From an uncultured Bacilli bacterium (lineage in GTDB: Bacteria > Bacillota_I > Bacilli_A > RF39 > UBA660), in NCBI GenBank assembly GCA_947626445.1, contig CANQSC010000007.1, forward strand, positions 1 through 27,349: a DNA stretch of 27,349 nt, in the 5' to 3' direction. The notes under the pieces were generated by a model. It ran no database searches, had not been told where the DNA came from, and worked only from the letters and a program-made list of their open reading frames with translations. The translations under genes were made by a program, and so were the position numbers. This document shows, one piece after another, positions 1-7,070 of the stretch; within the stretch, counting starts at the first letter, position 1, and each line of letters begins with the position of its first letter.

Positions 1-345
1 AGTATGGCTCATGGTACTGATGTATGGAAGAATAACCAAGATAAGTTGTTTAAAGAAAAAAAGATAAATTTAGATAACCTAATTACAACACGTGAAGATA
101 TATTAGAATACCTATTAAATCATAAAATCGAAAAAAATATAGCATTAGAAATGACAATGTTTATTAGTTTAGGAAAAATGAAAAAAGAACCTAATAAATG
201 GAATAAGTATGTTAAAGTGATGAAAAAATATAATTGTGAAGATTTGTTTATAGAAATATTTTCAAAAATATTATTTATTTTCGGTAAAGGTCAAGCAGTA
301 AGTGAGTGTTTATATGTTTTAGATAAGGATAATTATTATATATAA
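1..345 (+). CDS. C-terminal piece of a PolC-like DNA polymerase III alpha subunit (5' end outside window)
   Basis: The reading frame is open from the first base; an AGT codon precedes the ATG at 4, so the gene probably starts upstream. The peptide aligns by eye with the Firmicutes PolC region that reads SHGTDVW..NAQ..., CRDDIMVYL and KIKYMFPKAHAAAYV: here AHGTDVWKNNQ, TREDILEYL and KILFIFGKGQAVSE. PolC is the replicative polymerase. In PolC roughly 120 more residues normally follow this point, whereas here the frame stops within about 15 residues, and the usually conserved FPKAHA has become FGKGQA. It therefore looks like a truncated or degenerate polymerase, a phage- or plasmid-type variant, or a remnant. 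The three genes after it run in the same direction. The homology is fairly clear; whether it is functional is unknown. Confidence 0.6.
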   Translation, partial: SMAHGTDVWKNNQDKLFKEKKINLDNLITTREDILEYLLNHKIEKNIALEMTMFISLGKMKKEPNKWNKYVKVMKKYNCEDLFIEIFSKILFIFGKGQAVSECLYVLDKDNYYI

Positions 346-379
346 AACATTAGAAAGGTTAAAAATAAAGATTTAAAAA

Positions 380-1045
380 ATGAAAAAAATTGATAATTTA
401 TTTAAAGCGACTATAACATTTGAAAATGATAATTATATGAGTATAGTTTTATATTTAGTTTATAATGGTAAAGAAAAATTAAAAAATGTAGTTCCTCAAA
501 TAAAGTTTACAACTTGGGGTAATAAATATCTCTTAACTGTTGATATAAAAAAAATTAAAATTTTAGAAAAATTAAAAAAATTAGATAGCTATGATAAATT
601 ATATATAAATGATGTTTTAGAATATGTAAAAACACATCAACAACTATTATTAGAGTATTGGAACGCTGATATACCAGAGTTTGAAGCAAAACAAATATTT
701 TTTGATGAAACTAATGATCATTTTGGTTGTACTAATTTAAGTAAAAAAAAGTCGGGTTTACCTATGAATTTAGTTTTATATTGTTCATATCTACTTGATA
801 GAGATAATATATTATTTTTTCAAAATGATTATGGAAAACTTAATTATAATAATATGATTATGATGAGTGTTGATAAAGAAAATCCACAAGTATTAGTAGA
901 TAGGAAAATAAATATAAAAGAAGAAGATATGATATTTTTAAAAAATTTTATTAAAAAACATTATAAAACAATAACAGACTATAACAACGATGAACTATAT
1001 GACGCTGAAATATTTGATTTAATTGATGAAAGTTTAAATAATTAA
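380..1045 (+). CDS. Hypothetical protein, 221 aa, accessory region
   Basis: I do not recognise the family. The protein is soluble, rich in Lys, Asn, Asp and Tyr, with no signal peptide or membrane segment. It ends in an acidic stretch. A purine-rich AGAAAGG lies about 20 bases before the ATG, which is too far for a good ribosome binding site, so the start is uncertain. It is the second of four consecutive plus-strand genes with very low GC content and short gaps, an arrangement typical of phage or integrative-element cargo. Function cannot be assigned. Confidence 0.7.
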   Translation: MKKIDNLFKATITFENDNYMSIVLYLVYNGKEKLKNVVPQIKFTTWGNKYLLTVDIKKIKILEKLKKLDSYDKLYINDVLEYVKTHQQLLLEYWNADIPEFEAKQIFFDETNDHFGCTNLSKKKSGLPMNLVLYCSYLLDRDNILFFQNDYGKLNYNNMIMMSVDKENPQVLVDRKINIKEEDMIFLKNFIKKHYKTITDYNNDELYDAEIFDLIDESLNN

Positions 1046-1068
1046 AAATATTAGTGGAGATGATGTAA

Positions 1069-1548
1069 ATGTTTTTAAAAAAAATACAACAAAAAAGATA
1101 TAATAAAATTTTATTAAATGAATTAGAAAAAAAGATAGATATTACTACAGATAATCTTATTGAACATCTATTAATGTGTTTATTACTTAAAGATTCAACT
1201 AATAATTTAAATCACTATAAAGATGAAGTATATTCAAGTTTTAATAAGACATGTCTACTTATTGGTAATAATAAATTTCCTACTAAAAAAATTTTATATA
1301 ATATTACATTAGATCAATTTAGTGATGTTTTACCTGCTTGGATAAATGGTTATATAGAGAATATAAATTATAAAGAAAATGTTAATATAAATAATTATGA
1401 TAGTTCTTTATTAACTAATTATATAATTGAATACTATAAATGGTTAATTTCTATTTTAGCCAAAAAATATTTTGTAAAACATGAAGAAGTAAATGATAAA
1501 ATTAATATATTAATTGATAATTATGATAAAGAAATTATAAAAAAATGA
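1069..1548 (+). CDS. Hypothetical protein, 159 aa, accessory region
   Basis: Family not recognised. It is predicted mostly helical, with many Asn, Ile, Lys and Tyr residues and no signal peptide or clear membrane segment. A GGAG about 10 bases before the ATG supports the start. It follows the previous gene after 23 bases and is followed by the next after 25, so the set probably forms one transcription unit. Base composition is as extreme as in its neighbours, consistent with shared mobile origin. Confidence 0.7.
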   Translation: MFLKKIQQKRYNKILLNELEKKIDITTDNLIEHLLMCLLLKDSTNNLNHYKDEVYSSFNKTCLLIGNNKFPTKKILYNITLDQFSDVLPAWINGYIENINYKENVNINNYDSSLLTNYIIEYYKWLISILAKKYFVKHEEVNDKINILIDNYDKEIIKK

Positions 1549-1573
1549 TTATGTATAAGGTAGGTAATATAAA

Positions 1574-2035
1574 ATGAAAATATCTTCTATTTTAGGGCAC
1601 TCAAAAAAATCAACTAATTTTAATTATGATTTAGTGTTAAATGAATTGAATAAAGATTATAATATTAATGGGATAACTAGAATTGGTTTTACTGATAAAG
1701 GTTATGAAGTTTTTATAGTAACTGATGATGATTTGTTAAGTGATGTACCACACTTTCATTATCGTAAAAAACAGAAAGGTAAACCTAATGAATTTCATAC
1801 TTGTATAAAAATAACCGATGTAGGATATTATCATCATCTGGGTAATGAAGATAGGTTAAATAAAAACCAAATAGATGATTTAATTAAATTTTTAAATTCT
1901 AAACCATTAAATACTAAACATTTTAAAAGTAATTGGGAGTTATTATTATTTAGTTGGAATACTCAAAATAATAATATAATAGTAAATCATAATTTAGAGA
2001 TACCTAATTATAATAAATTGATATTTTTTAAGTAA
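1574..2035 (+). CDS. Hypothetical protein, 153 aa, with HFHY and FHTCIKI motifs
   Basis: The protein has a recognisable pattern, DVPHFHYR followed by FHTCIKI and a later YYHHLGN, and a C-terminal NWELLLFSWN. I recall similar His-rich proteins in mobile regions of gut Firmicutes and Bacteroidota, but I cannot name a function. The clustered His residues could bind a metal, which is inference only. The start is supported by AGGTAGGT 8-10 bases upstream. It is the last gene of the four-gene plus-strand set and is followed by a terminator-like hairpin. Confidence 0.7.
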   Translation: MKISSILGHSKKSTNFNYDLVLNELNKDYNINGITRIGFTDKGYEVFIVTDDDLLSDVPHFHYRKKQKGKPNEFHTCIKITDVGYYHHLGNEDRLNKNQIDDLIKFLNSKPLNTKHFKSNWELLLFSWNTQNNNIIVNHNLEIPNYNKLIFFK

Positions 2036-2048
2036 AATTAATTTTATG

Positions 2049-2097
2049 AGGGATTAGTGAGTAATAAATTTTATTATCTATCCCTAATTTTTTTATT
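2049..2097 (+). terminator. Probable terminator after the four-gene set
   Basis: AGGGAT (2049-2054) pairs with ATCCCT (2080-2085), with an inner TAATAAA/TTTATTA helix (2062-2068/2070-2076), and a run of seven T follows at 2088. It lies 14 bases after the stop codon of the 153-aa gene. Stem strength is modest because most pairs are A-T. Confidence 0.55.
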
Positions 2098-2120
2098 TGT
2101 TTTATTAACATTATTATGTA

Positions 2121-2242
2121 TAAAGGGAATAAGTGATAATATTTTTATTTCTAAAATATATGAAAATAAAAAATCTAAAATAAATATAATAATAGTTATA
2201 AAAATATTAATTAAATATAAAATATATACTTAATTCCCTTTA
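2121..2242. repeat. Spaced inverted repeat in a gene-free AT-rich stretch
   Basis: TAAAGGGAAT (2121-2130) is the exact reverse complement of ATTCCCTTTA (2233-2242), and the next AAGT (2131-2134) can pair with ACTT (2228-2231). The arms are about 90 bases apart and enclose almost pure A/T. No gene longer than a few codons was found between 2036 and 2355. Together with the hairpins on both sides, which also have AGGGAT/ATCCCT arms, it could be a structured RNA, an operator region or a replication-related repeat. Nothing more can be supported. Confidence 0.4.
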
Positions 2243-2282
2243 TCCCTAAAAAAAGTAAAAATAACGATATATAATGAAAAAT

Positions 2283-2333
2283 TTAAGGGATATTATTTTG
2301 TATATATCACTTTTAATATCCCTTAATTTTTTT
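2283..2333. terminator. Strong 13-bp hairpin with T-run, between convergent genes
   Basis: TTAAGGGATATTA (2283-2295) is a perfect reverse complement of TAATATCCCTTAA (2314-2326), with an 18-base loop and seven T directly after. It lies between the plus-strand set and the end of the minus-strand recombinase operon at 2356, so a terminator, possibly acting in both directions, is the simplest reading. Confidence 0.6.
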
Positions 2334-2355
2334 AAAATATTAATATTATTATTTT

Positions 2356-2466
2356 TTATAATTTATCTATAAATTTTTTTATACTTTTTTCTACTTCTTT
2401 ATAATAACAATCTTCTACCTTATCTAAAATATAATATAAAAAACTTATAATATCATTTTTATTCAT
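2356..2466 (-). CDS. Small protein, 36 aa, downstream of the small serine recombinase
   Basis: A 36-codon frame starts three bases after the recombinase stop codon. AGAAAGGA lies at good spacing before its ATG. The peptide is charged and helical (MNKNDIISFL at the start, KSIKKFIDKL at the end). Spacing and ribosome binding site argue that it is translated as the third gene of an operon (79-aa gene, recombinase, this gene). No family is recognised. Confidence 0.5.
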   Translation of the reverse strand: MNKNDIISFLYYILDKVEDCYYKEVEKSIKKFIDKL

Positions 2467-2469
2467 AAA

Positions 2470-3078
2470 TTATCCTTTCTTTACTAAATTATAAAAAGTA
2501 TTAGGTTTTAAATTTAATATTTTCATAGCCTCACGTGCTGTGATTTTTTTATTTTTCCAATTATTAATTACTTCATCAAAATTATCAGGTTTATCAATCT
2601 TAGGTCTTCCAAAAGGTCTGCCTGTTTTAGTTTTACCTGTTTTAAGTACTATATCAATTCCTTCGCGTTGTCGTGTTTTAATATAAGTTCTTTCTTGTTC
2701 AGCAACATAACTTAATATTTGAAGTATTAAATCATTGATGAAAGTACCAAGTAAATCTTTCTTTTTTCTAGTGTCTAATAAAGGCATATCTATTACTACA
2801 ATATCTGCTTTTATATTTTTAGTAATATCTTTCCACTCATTTACTATCATCTCATAATTTCTTCCTAAACGATCAATACTTTTAATAAATAAAGTATCAT
2901 TTTCTCTAAGTATATTTTTTAATAATTTATACTGTTCTCTATCAAAATCTTTACCACTTTTTTTGTCGATATAAATATCTCTTTCTAATATACCTAAGTT
3001 TTTAAATGCTTCTATTTGTCGTGCTTCATTTTGTGATGTAGCAGAAACACGACCATAACCATAATCTCTATTTTCCAT
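2470..3078 (-). CDS. Small serine recombinase (resolvase/invertase family)
   Basis: A 202-residue protein with the resolvase/invertase layout. The N-terminal catalytic domain has YGRVSATSQNEARQ with the nucleophile expected at Ser12, and KSIDRLGRN near residue 70 carries the conserved active-site Arg. A long helix with RTYIKTRQREGI follows, then GRPFGRPKI and a C-terminal helix-turn-helix (about residues 175-200) for DNA binding. Such enzymes resolve cointegrates or invert short segments. Length is typical. The upstream 79-aa gene ends two bases before this start, so they are cotranscribed. No obvious res or inversion sites were seen beside it. It probably belongs to the accessory element whose right end is near 3636. 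Confidence 0.88.
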   Translation of the reverse strand: MENRDYGYGRVSATSQNEARQIEAFKNLGILERDIYIDKKSGKDFDREQYKLLKNILRENDTLFIKSIDRLGRNYEMIVNEWKDITKNIKADIVVIDMPLLDTRKKKDLLGTFINDLILQILSYVAEQERTYIKTRQREGIDIVLKTGKTKTGRPFGRPKIDKPDNFDEVINNWKNKKITAREAMKILNLKPNTFYNLVKKG

Positions 3079-3080
3079 AA

Positions 3081-3320
3081 TTATTTTCCTATATAATTTC
3101 CTACTTCTCTGTAAATTCTATCAATTATAGTATCTTCAAATGTTCCACATAACTCAACAATAATATTTTTCTTTTTTAATTCACATATAAAATCTACACA
3201 AGCAAGTGTAAATGGAAACATTTTTTCAGTATCTTTATTTTCTTCTAAATCTGTCAAAATATTATCTACATAACCATCACAAACATTTGATAATATTCTT
3301 TTTAATTCATTTTCTCTCAT
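3081..3320 (-). CDS. Hypothetical protein, 79 aa, first gene of recombinase operon
   Basis: Family not recognised. It is a small acidic soluble protein with Cys at several positions (NVCDG, LACVDFICEL, ELCG). AAAGGAG lies about 8 bases before the ATG. It ends two bases before the recombinase start, so translational coupling is likely. A TATAAT-like sequence lies about 20 bases upstream of the ribosome binding site on the minus strand, with no convincing -35. Confidence 0.7.
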   Translation of the reverse strand: MRENELKRILSNVCDGYVDNILTDLEENKDTEKMFPFTLACVDFICELKKKNIIVELCGTFEDTIIDRIYREVGNYIGK

Positions 3321-3613
3321 ATATCTTCTCCTTTCGCGTAGATTATATAATTAATTATAAAATTTATCACTATGGTATTTGAAAAACTATAAAAAGCTTC
3401 TAAATATTTAAAAAATCAAAATAAGACTTTTCCAAACACAAAAAACACCTAGATTATCCATAAATCTAAGTGTTTGTTAATGTGTACTTTTCCAAATGTT
3501 ATTAAATCATAATATATCAATAAATATTTATATTAATCTAAACTATTTACAAAAATTTAAAAATATGATATTTTCAATATACGAAAAACGCTTGATTTTA
3601 AATAAAAAATTGG
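3321..3613. other. Gene-free stretch between recombinase operon and the collagen-gene junction
   Basis: No credible gene was found on either strand. It contains the putative promoter of the 79-aa gene (about 3335-3365), the terminator-like hairpin at 3440-3475 and an 11-bp direct repeat, ACTTTTCCAAA, at 3426-3436 and 3486-3496. The rest is A/T-rich without recognisable structure. Confidence 0.5.
3440..3475 (-). terminator. Rho-independent terminator, minus strand
   Basis: A 13-bp stem with one mismatch (3443-3455 with 3463-3475) and a 7-base loop is followed on the minus strand by six T. It could end transcripts coming from the large recombinase gene and the collagen-like fragment. Confidence 0.6.
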
Positions 3614-3642
3614 TGTGTCACTTTAAACCCTAAGCAGTAGGT
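3614..3642 (-). other. Candidate end (att junction) of a second integrated element
   Basis: Read on the minus strand, the collagen-like repeat GGACCT-AC is followed by TGC, nine unrelated bases, then AAAGTGACAC. At the right end of the characterised element (7071-7101) GGACCA-AC is followed by TGC, nine bases, then AAAGTGGCAC, with the same spacing. The same core AC lies in the same Gly-Pro-Thr codon context. This suggests that a related recombinase integrated here and that DNA to the left (at least 1-3613) belongs to that element. The partner junction would lie outside the window. Confidence 0.5.
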
Positions 3643-3842
3643 CCCGTTGGTCCTGTCTCACCAATTGGACCAGTTGCTCCAATTGGTCCGGTTGGTCCAG
3701 CTGGAATAGTAAAGTCTAAAATAGCATTGGTAGTTGTACCAGAATTAGTAACTGATGCTGGAGTACCAGGTAGTCCTTGGGTAGTTTCACCAACTGTAAT
3801 GGTTGCTGGTCCAGCTGGTCCGGTAGGTCCGATAGGTCCAGT
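3630..3842 (-). pseudogene. 3' portion of an interrupted collagen-like (GXY repeat) gene
   Basis: The frame encodes GPIGPTGPAGPA, a non-collagen spacer (TPASVTNSGTTTNAILDFTIP) of the kind found in clostridial and Bacillus collagen-like surface proteins, then GPTGPIGATGPIGETGPTGPT, and stops at TAG 3630-3632. It has no start codon: upstream is the recombinase stop codon and the att arm. Joined at the AC core (3841-3842) to the 5' portion at 7096-7215 it gives one open frame of about 110 codons. The stop itself appears to come from the junction at 3637, so the real gene probably continued further. Many such proteins in spore formers are exosporium filaments; that role is inference. Confidence 0.75.
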
Positions 3843-3865
3843 TGCAAACCAGTAAAAGTGGCACT
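3835..3865 (-). repeat. Element junction, left (att site with core AC at 3841-3842)
   Basis: The plus strand reads GGTCCA-GT-TGCAAACC and continues to the end of the 23-bp arm at 3865. Bases up to 3840 are collagen-like gene sequence; bases from 3843 are element. The recombinase stop codon (3864-3866) overlaps the arm, the usual position of an integrase gene next to its att site. Confidence 0.8.
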
Positions 3866-5453
3866 AGTTATTGGGCTTTTGGATCTTATAATAAATATCA
3901 ATGATTCCATCTTGATTTAAATAGATTACATCAATTAAATTTAAAATAATTAATTTATTATTTAAGTTTAAAAAGTCTTCAATTATTTTGTTATAATCTG
4001 TTTTTATTTTATTATTGTTTATTTCTTTTAAATTAGCCATATAACGAAGCAATTTCTTTTTTTCATAATGTAAAGTTTCATATTTACTTTTAGTTATATT
4101 TTGATATTGTTCTTTACTAATAATTTTTTCTAACTTATCATTGTAAATTTCGGCAATTTGATGATTTAATTTAGTTATTTCTTGCTTACTTTTATTGATA
4201 TTTCTTTTAATATTATTAATTCTTTGATCATTTTTTTCAAAATCTTTAACTATTTTTATTAATTTATTTTTATCAAGAAATTTTAAACAGTTTTCTTTAA
4301 TATCTTTTAAAATTAATTTTTCTAATTCATAATAATTGAATCTATGAGCTGTACATAATTTTTTTTGATTACCATACTTTCGATAGAAATTACAAACTGT
4401 GTAACATGTTTTTCGATTAGGATAGGTTTGAATACTTATGGTATGATTACATTCTTGACATTTAATTAAACCTTTTAATAAATAATCATGAGATTTAAAA
4501 GTTTTATTTTTATTTGTTTTAAATAATAATTGAACATTATTAAAGGTTTCTTTATCAATTATAGGTTCATGAGTGTTTTTAACAATATCCCAATTTTCTT
4601 TAGGTAAATATATTATTTTTTTAGATTTATGATTTAGACGGGTTGTCTTTCCTTGAACCATATGTCCTAAATACATTTCATTTTGTAAAATGGCTTTTAC
4701 GGTATTACTTGACCATAAATTTGTATTTAAATTTCTTTGATTTTTTTTGATAACTGAGGGAAGGGGAATATGTTCTTTTCTAAGTATGGTAACAATTTTA
4801 TTGATACTATTATTTTCTAGAGCTAAATTAAAAATTCTTTTTACAATTTCTTTGCCTTGTTCATCTACTATAAAATGATATTTATTTTGAGGGTCTTTTT
4901 TATAACCTAAAGGTATTTCTCCACCTGTCCATTTTCCTTCTTGACGATATTCTTTAAAAGTTTTTTTGATTTTTTTAGATGTTTGTCTAGCAAAGTTTTC
5001 ATTGCTCCAATTTATAATAGGGGCTATTTCATTACTTATCAAATCTCCATAAGTATCAATATTTTCCATTATGGAAACATAACGCACATTATGTTCTGGA
5101 AACCATTTTTCAATATAATCATCTGTTTGAATATGATCTCTTCCTAATCTTGATAAATCTTTAGTAATAACCATATTGACGGCTTTTTCTTCTATTAATT
5201 TTACTAGTTTATTAAAATCTTCACGATTAAAAGTTGTTCCAGAAACGCCATCATCCTTTAGTATAGCAACTTCTTTAAATTTACAGTTGGGATAATTTTT
5301 TTTTTCTTCTTCAATGTAATTTTGACATACTTTTATTTGATTTTTAATGCTTCTACTTTGATCTTCACGACTTTTTCCTTGTTCTTCTTTAGATAATCGA
5401 GCATAAATAATATAATTTATAACCTTAATAAATCTTAAAAAATTATCATACAT
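3864..5453 (-). CDS. Large serine recombinase (integrase/excisionase)
   Basis: A 529-residue large serine recombinase. The catalytic domain (about 13-165) begins YIIYARLSKEE with nucleophile Ser21 and includes DDGVSGTTFNREDF and KDLSRLGRDH with the active-site Arg. The recombinase domain (about 175-290) starts with GKWTGGEIPLGYKKDP. A zinc ribbon (about 335-385) has CQEC and later Cys residues, and a long coiled coil (about 395-480) contains the motif that controls synapsis in this family. Length and layout resemble TndX, TnpX and SpoIVCA. It should catalyse insertion into and excision from the Gly-Pro-Thr repeat site. It starts one base after the stop of the 29-codon gene and has no good ribosome binding site of its own, so translational coupling is likely. 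Confidence 0.93.
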   Translation of the reverse strand: MYDNFLRFIKVINYIIYARLSKEEQGKSREDQSRSIKNQIKVCQNYIEEEKKNYPNCKFKEVAILKDDGVSGTTFNREDFNKLVKLIEEKAVNMVITKDLSRLGRDHIQTDDYIEKWFPEHNVRYVSIMENIDTYGDLISNEIAPIINWSNENFARQTSKKIKKTFKEYRQEGKWTGGEIPLGYKKDPQNKYHFIVDEQGKEIVKRIFNLALENNSINKIVTILRKEHIPLPSVIKKNQRNLNTNLWSSNTVKAILQNEMYLGHMVQGKTTRLNHKSKKIIYLPKENWDIVKNTHEPIIDKETFNNVQLLFKTNKNKTFKSHDYLLKGLIKCQECNHTISIQTYPNRKTCYTVCNFYRKYGNQKKLCTAHRFNYYELEKLILKDIKENCLKFLDKNKLIKIVKDFEKNDQRINNIKRNINKSKQEITKLNHQIAEIYNDKLEKIISKEQYQNITKSKYETLHYEKKKLLRYMANLKEINNNKIKTDYNKIIEDFLNLNNKLIILNLIDVIYLNQDGIIDIYYKIQKPNN

Positions 5454-5454
5454 T

Positions 5455-5544
5455 TTAGCTTTTTTGAATACTATTTTTTAATAAATCTTCTATTATTTTA
5501 GTTAATTTTTCGCCATTATCTTTAAAGTGACTAATTACTTTCAT
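5455..5544 (-). CDS. Small protein, 29 aa, coupled to the large serine recombinase
   Basis: The ATG at 5544 is preceded by a strong AAGGAGG at 8-9 bases, and the frame ends one base before the recombinase ATG. The peptide starts MKVISHFKDNGEKL and is charged and helical. It may act as a translational leader. It could also modulate the recombinase; recombination directionality factors of such elements are small, though usually larger than this. No family was recognised. No promoter is clear in the 50 bases upstream. Confidence 0.6.
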   Translation of the reverse strand: MKVISHFKDNGEKLTKIIEDLLKNSIQKS

Positions 5545-5594
5545 GCTATTATCCTCCTTAGTAAATTTTATTCTTAAAAAGCAAAATTTAGGCA

Positions 5595-5617
5595 TAAAAA
5601 AAGAGCTTATGCTCTTT
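5595..5617 (-). terminator. Terminator of the surface protein gene, overlapping its stop codon
   Basis: On the minus strand AAAGAGC-ATAA-GCTCTTT (5617-5600) is followed by more T. The TAA stop codon of the gene forms part of the loop. It separates the surface protein gene from the recombinase operon. Confidence 0.8.
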
Positions 5618-6974
5618 CATAAACTGCTTCATAACCATCAAATGTTGTTTTATAATTTAAACTATTTGTATAAGTAACGGTATATTTTTTCCAACCAACA
5701 AATTTATAACCAGATTTAGCTGTTGGAGCCTTTACAGTAATTGGTAATTCGTAATCAGAACGGCGTCCTTCTATTATAACGGCATCATTACCAGCTTTCA
5801 TATATCCAGAGAAACCATCAGCATTATTTAAATTAACTTTAAATTCAATAAACCAAATTTCACCATTTCTAACCCCATCAGGTTTATATATATTAATAGT
5901 TGAATTATTTGAAACAATTTCGCCAACACTTTGAACTGTTCTTTGTGATTCAGTTAATTCTTGTTTAGCTTCAGTTACTGATGGCTTGCCAGTAAAGTCA
6001 TATTCTTTATCATAACTGACATTAGGATCATAAGGTTTATTAACTTCTTCGCTTTGTCTTCTTATATCTTCTTCCCAAGCTTCACGTTCTTTTCTTTTTT
6101 GTTCTTCTTCTAATGCTTTTTGGGCTTTTTCAGCTTCTCTATCAGCTTTCTCTTGAGCGTCTTTTTGGGCTTTTTCAGCTTCTTGTTCTGCTCTTGTTTT
6201 AGCATCTCTTTCTAAAGCTTTTTGAACCATATCCCATTGTTCATCAGTTAATTCTCTACTAGAGCCACTTGAAGCTTCAGTCATTGTTTTAGGTGGTTGT
6301 TTATTAGTAGCTTGAGATTGAGTAGCAGGTGTTGATGTTGAATTAGATTTTATTTCTTCTTTTACCACTTGCTTTGCTTCTTCTACAACTTGTTGTATTT
6401 GTTCTGGCTTTTTTTCTTCTGTTTCATTTTTTATTTTTTCTTCAATCTTTTTTTTGTTATCTTCGGCAATTTTAAATTCATTTAAAGCTTCATCTTTTGC
6501 TTTTTGGGCTTCAGTAGCATTTTCAATTGCCGTTTGAACTTTAGCTTCAGCAGTTTTTTTAAGACTTTCGGCTGTTTTAATTTCTTCTTCTAAAGCTTTA
6601 ACTTTTTCTTCGGCAGTTTTTCTTTCTTCTTCTGTTTTAGCATTTTTAACTTCTTTTAATGCTTCTTCATGAGCATTTTTAGCTTTTTCAATAGTTTCAT
6701 TTGCCTTATCAACTTCGGCTTGAGCTTCATCCTTAGCTTTAGTTGCTTCCTCTATTTTTTTATCTGCTTCTTCTATTTTAGTTTGAGCTTCTTTAACTTG
6801 ATTTTCAGCTTCTGCTAATAAATTAGCATTACTTAAATTAGCAACATCATTAATAGAAGATGATTGATCTAAAGATGCATTATGATTGATGGCTAAAGTA
6901 ACTCCAACTGCAGTAGTTGTAGCAACTGAAACGGTAATTAAACCAGCAATAGTTTTAACTGAAATTTTTTTCAT
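5607..6974 (-). CDS. Secreted or membrane-anchored coiled-coil surface protein with InlB-like C-terminus
   Basis: The start is placed at the second in-frame ATG (6974), which has AGAAGGA at proper spacing; the ATG at 6998 has none. The product is 455 aa. Residues 1-30 form a signal peptide or membrane anchor (MKKISVKTIAG, then a hydrophobic Ala/Thr/Val stretch). Residues about 50-215 are a heptad-rich Ala/Glu/Lys coiled coil. A Ser/Thr/Gln linker and a second charged helix (about 245-320) follow. The last 90 residues are beta-rich and end with a GYKFVGWKKYTV motif like InlB/Listeria-Bacteroides repeats. No LPXTG motif is seen. It is the only cargo of the element besides the recombinase. A role in adhesion or surface structure is inference. 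Confidence 0.85.
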   Translation of the reverse strand: MKKISVKTIAGLITVSVATTTAVGVTLAINHNASLDQSSSINDVANLSNANLLAEAENQVKEAQTKIEEADKKIEEATKAKDEAQAEVDKANETIEKAKNAHEEALKEVKNAKTEEERKTAEEKVKALEEEIKTAESLKKTAEAKVQTAIENATEAQKAKDEALNEFKIAEDNKKKIEEKIKNETEEKKPEQIQQVVEEAKQVVKEEIKSNSTSTPATQSQATNKQPPKTMTEASSGSSRELTDEQWDMVQKALERDAKTRAEQEAEKAQKDAQEKADREAEKAQKALEEEQKRKEREAWEEDIRRQSEEVNKPYDPNVSYDKEYDFTGKPSVTEAKQELTESQRTVQSVGEIVSNNSTINIYKPDGVRNGEIWFIEFKVNLNNADGFSGYMKAGNDAVIIEGRRSDYELPITVKAPTAKSGYKFVGWKKYTVTYTNSLNYKTTFDGYEAVYERA

Positions 6975-7002
6975 AATTATTCCTTCTTTCCAATTCATCT
7001 TA

Positions 7003-7031
7003 ATTATACTATATGTTTTAACAATTGTAAA
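7003..7031 (-). promoter_or_regulatory. SigA-type promoter of the element's surface protein gene
   Basis: On the minus strand TTTACA (7031-7026), a 17-base spacer and TATAAT (7008-7003) give a near-consensus promoter. It lies just inside the right arm of the element, so the surface gene carries its own promoter when the element moves. Confidence 0.8.
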
Positions 7032-7070
7032 ATTTTACATTAATATTTTACACCCAATTTATGGAAATAA

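Noticed and set aside
3716..3910. 64-codon minus-strand frame starting ATGGAATCATTG
   Set aside because: It is an out-of-frame reading of the recombinase 3' end and the collagen-like fragment, with no ribosome binding site.
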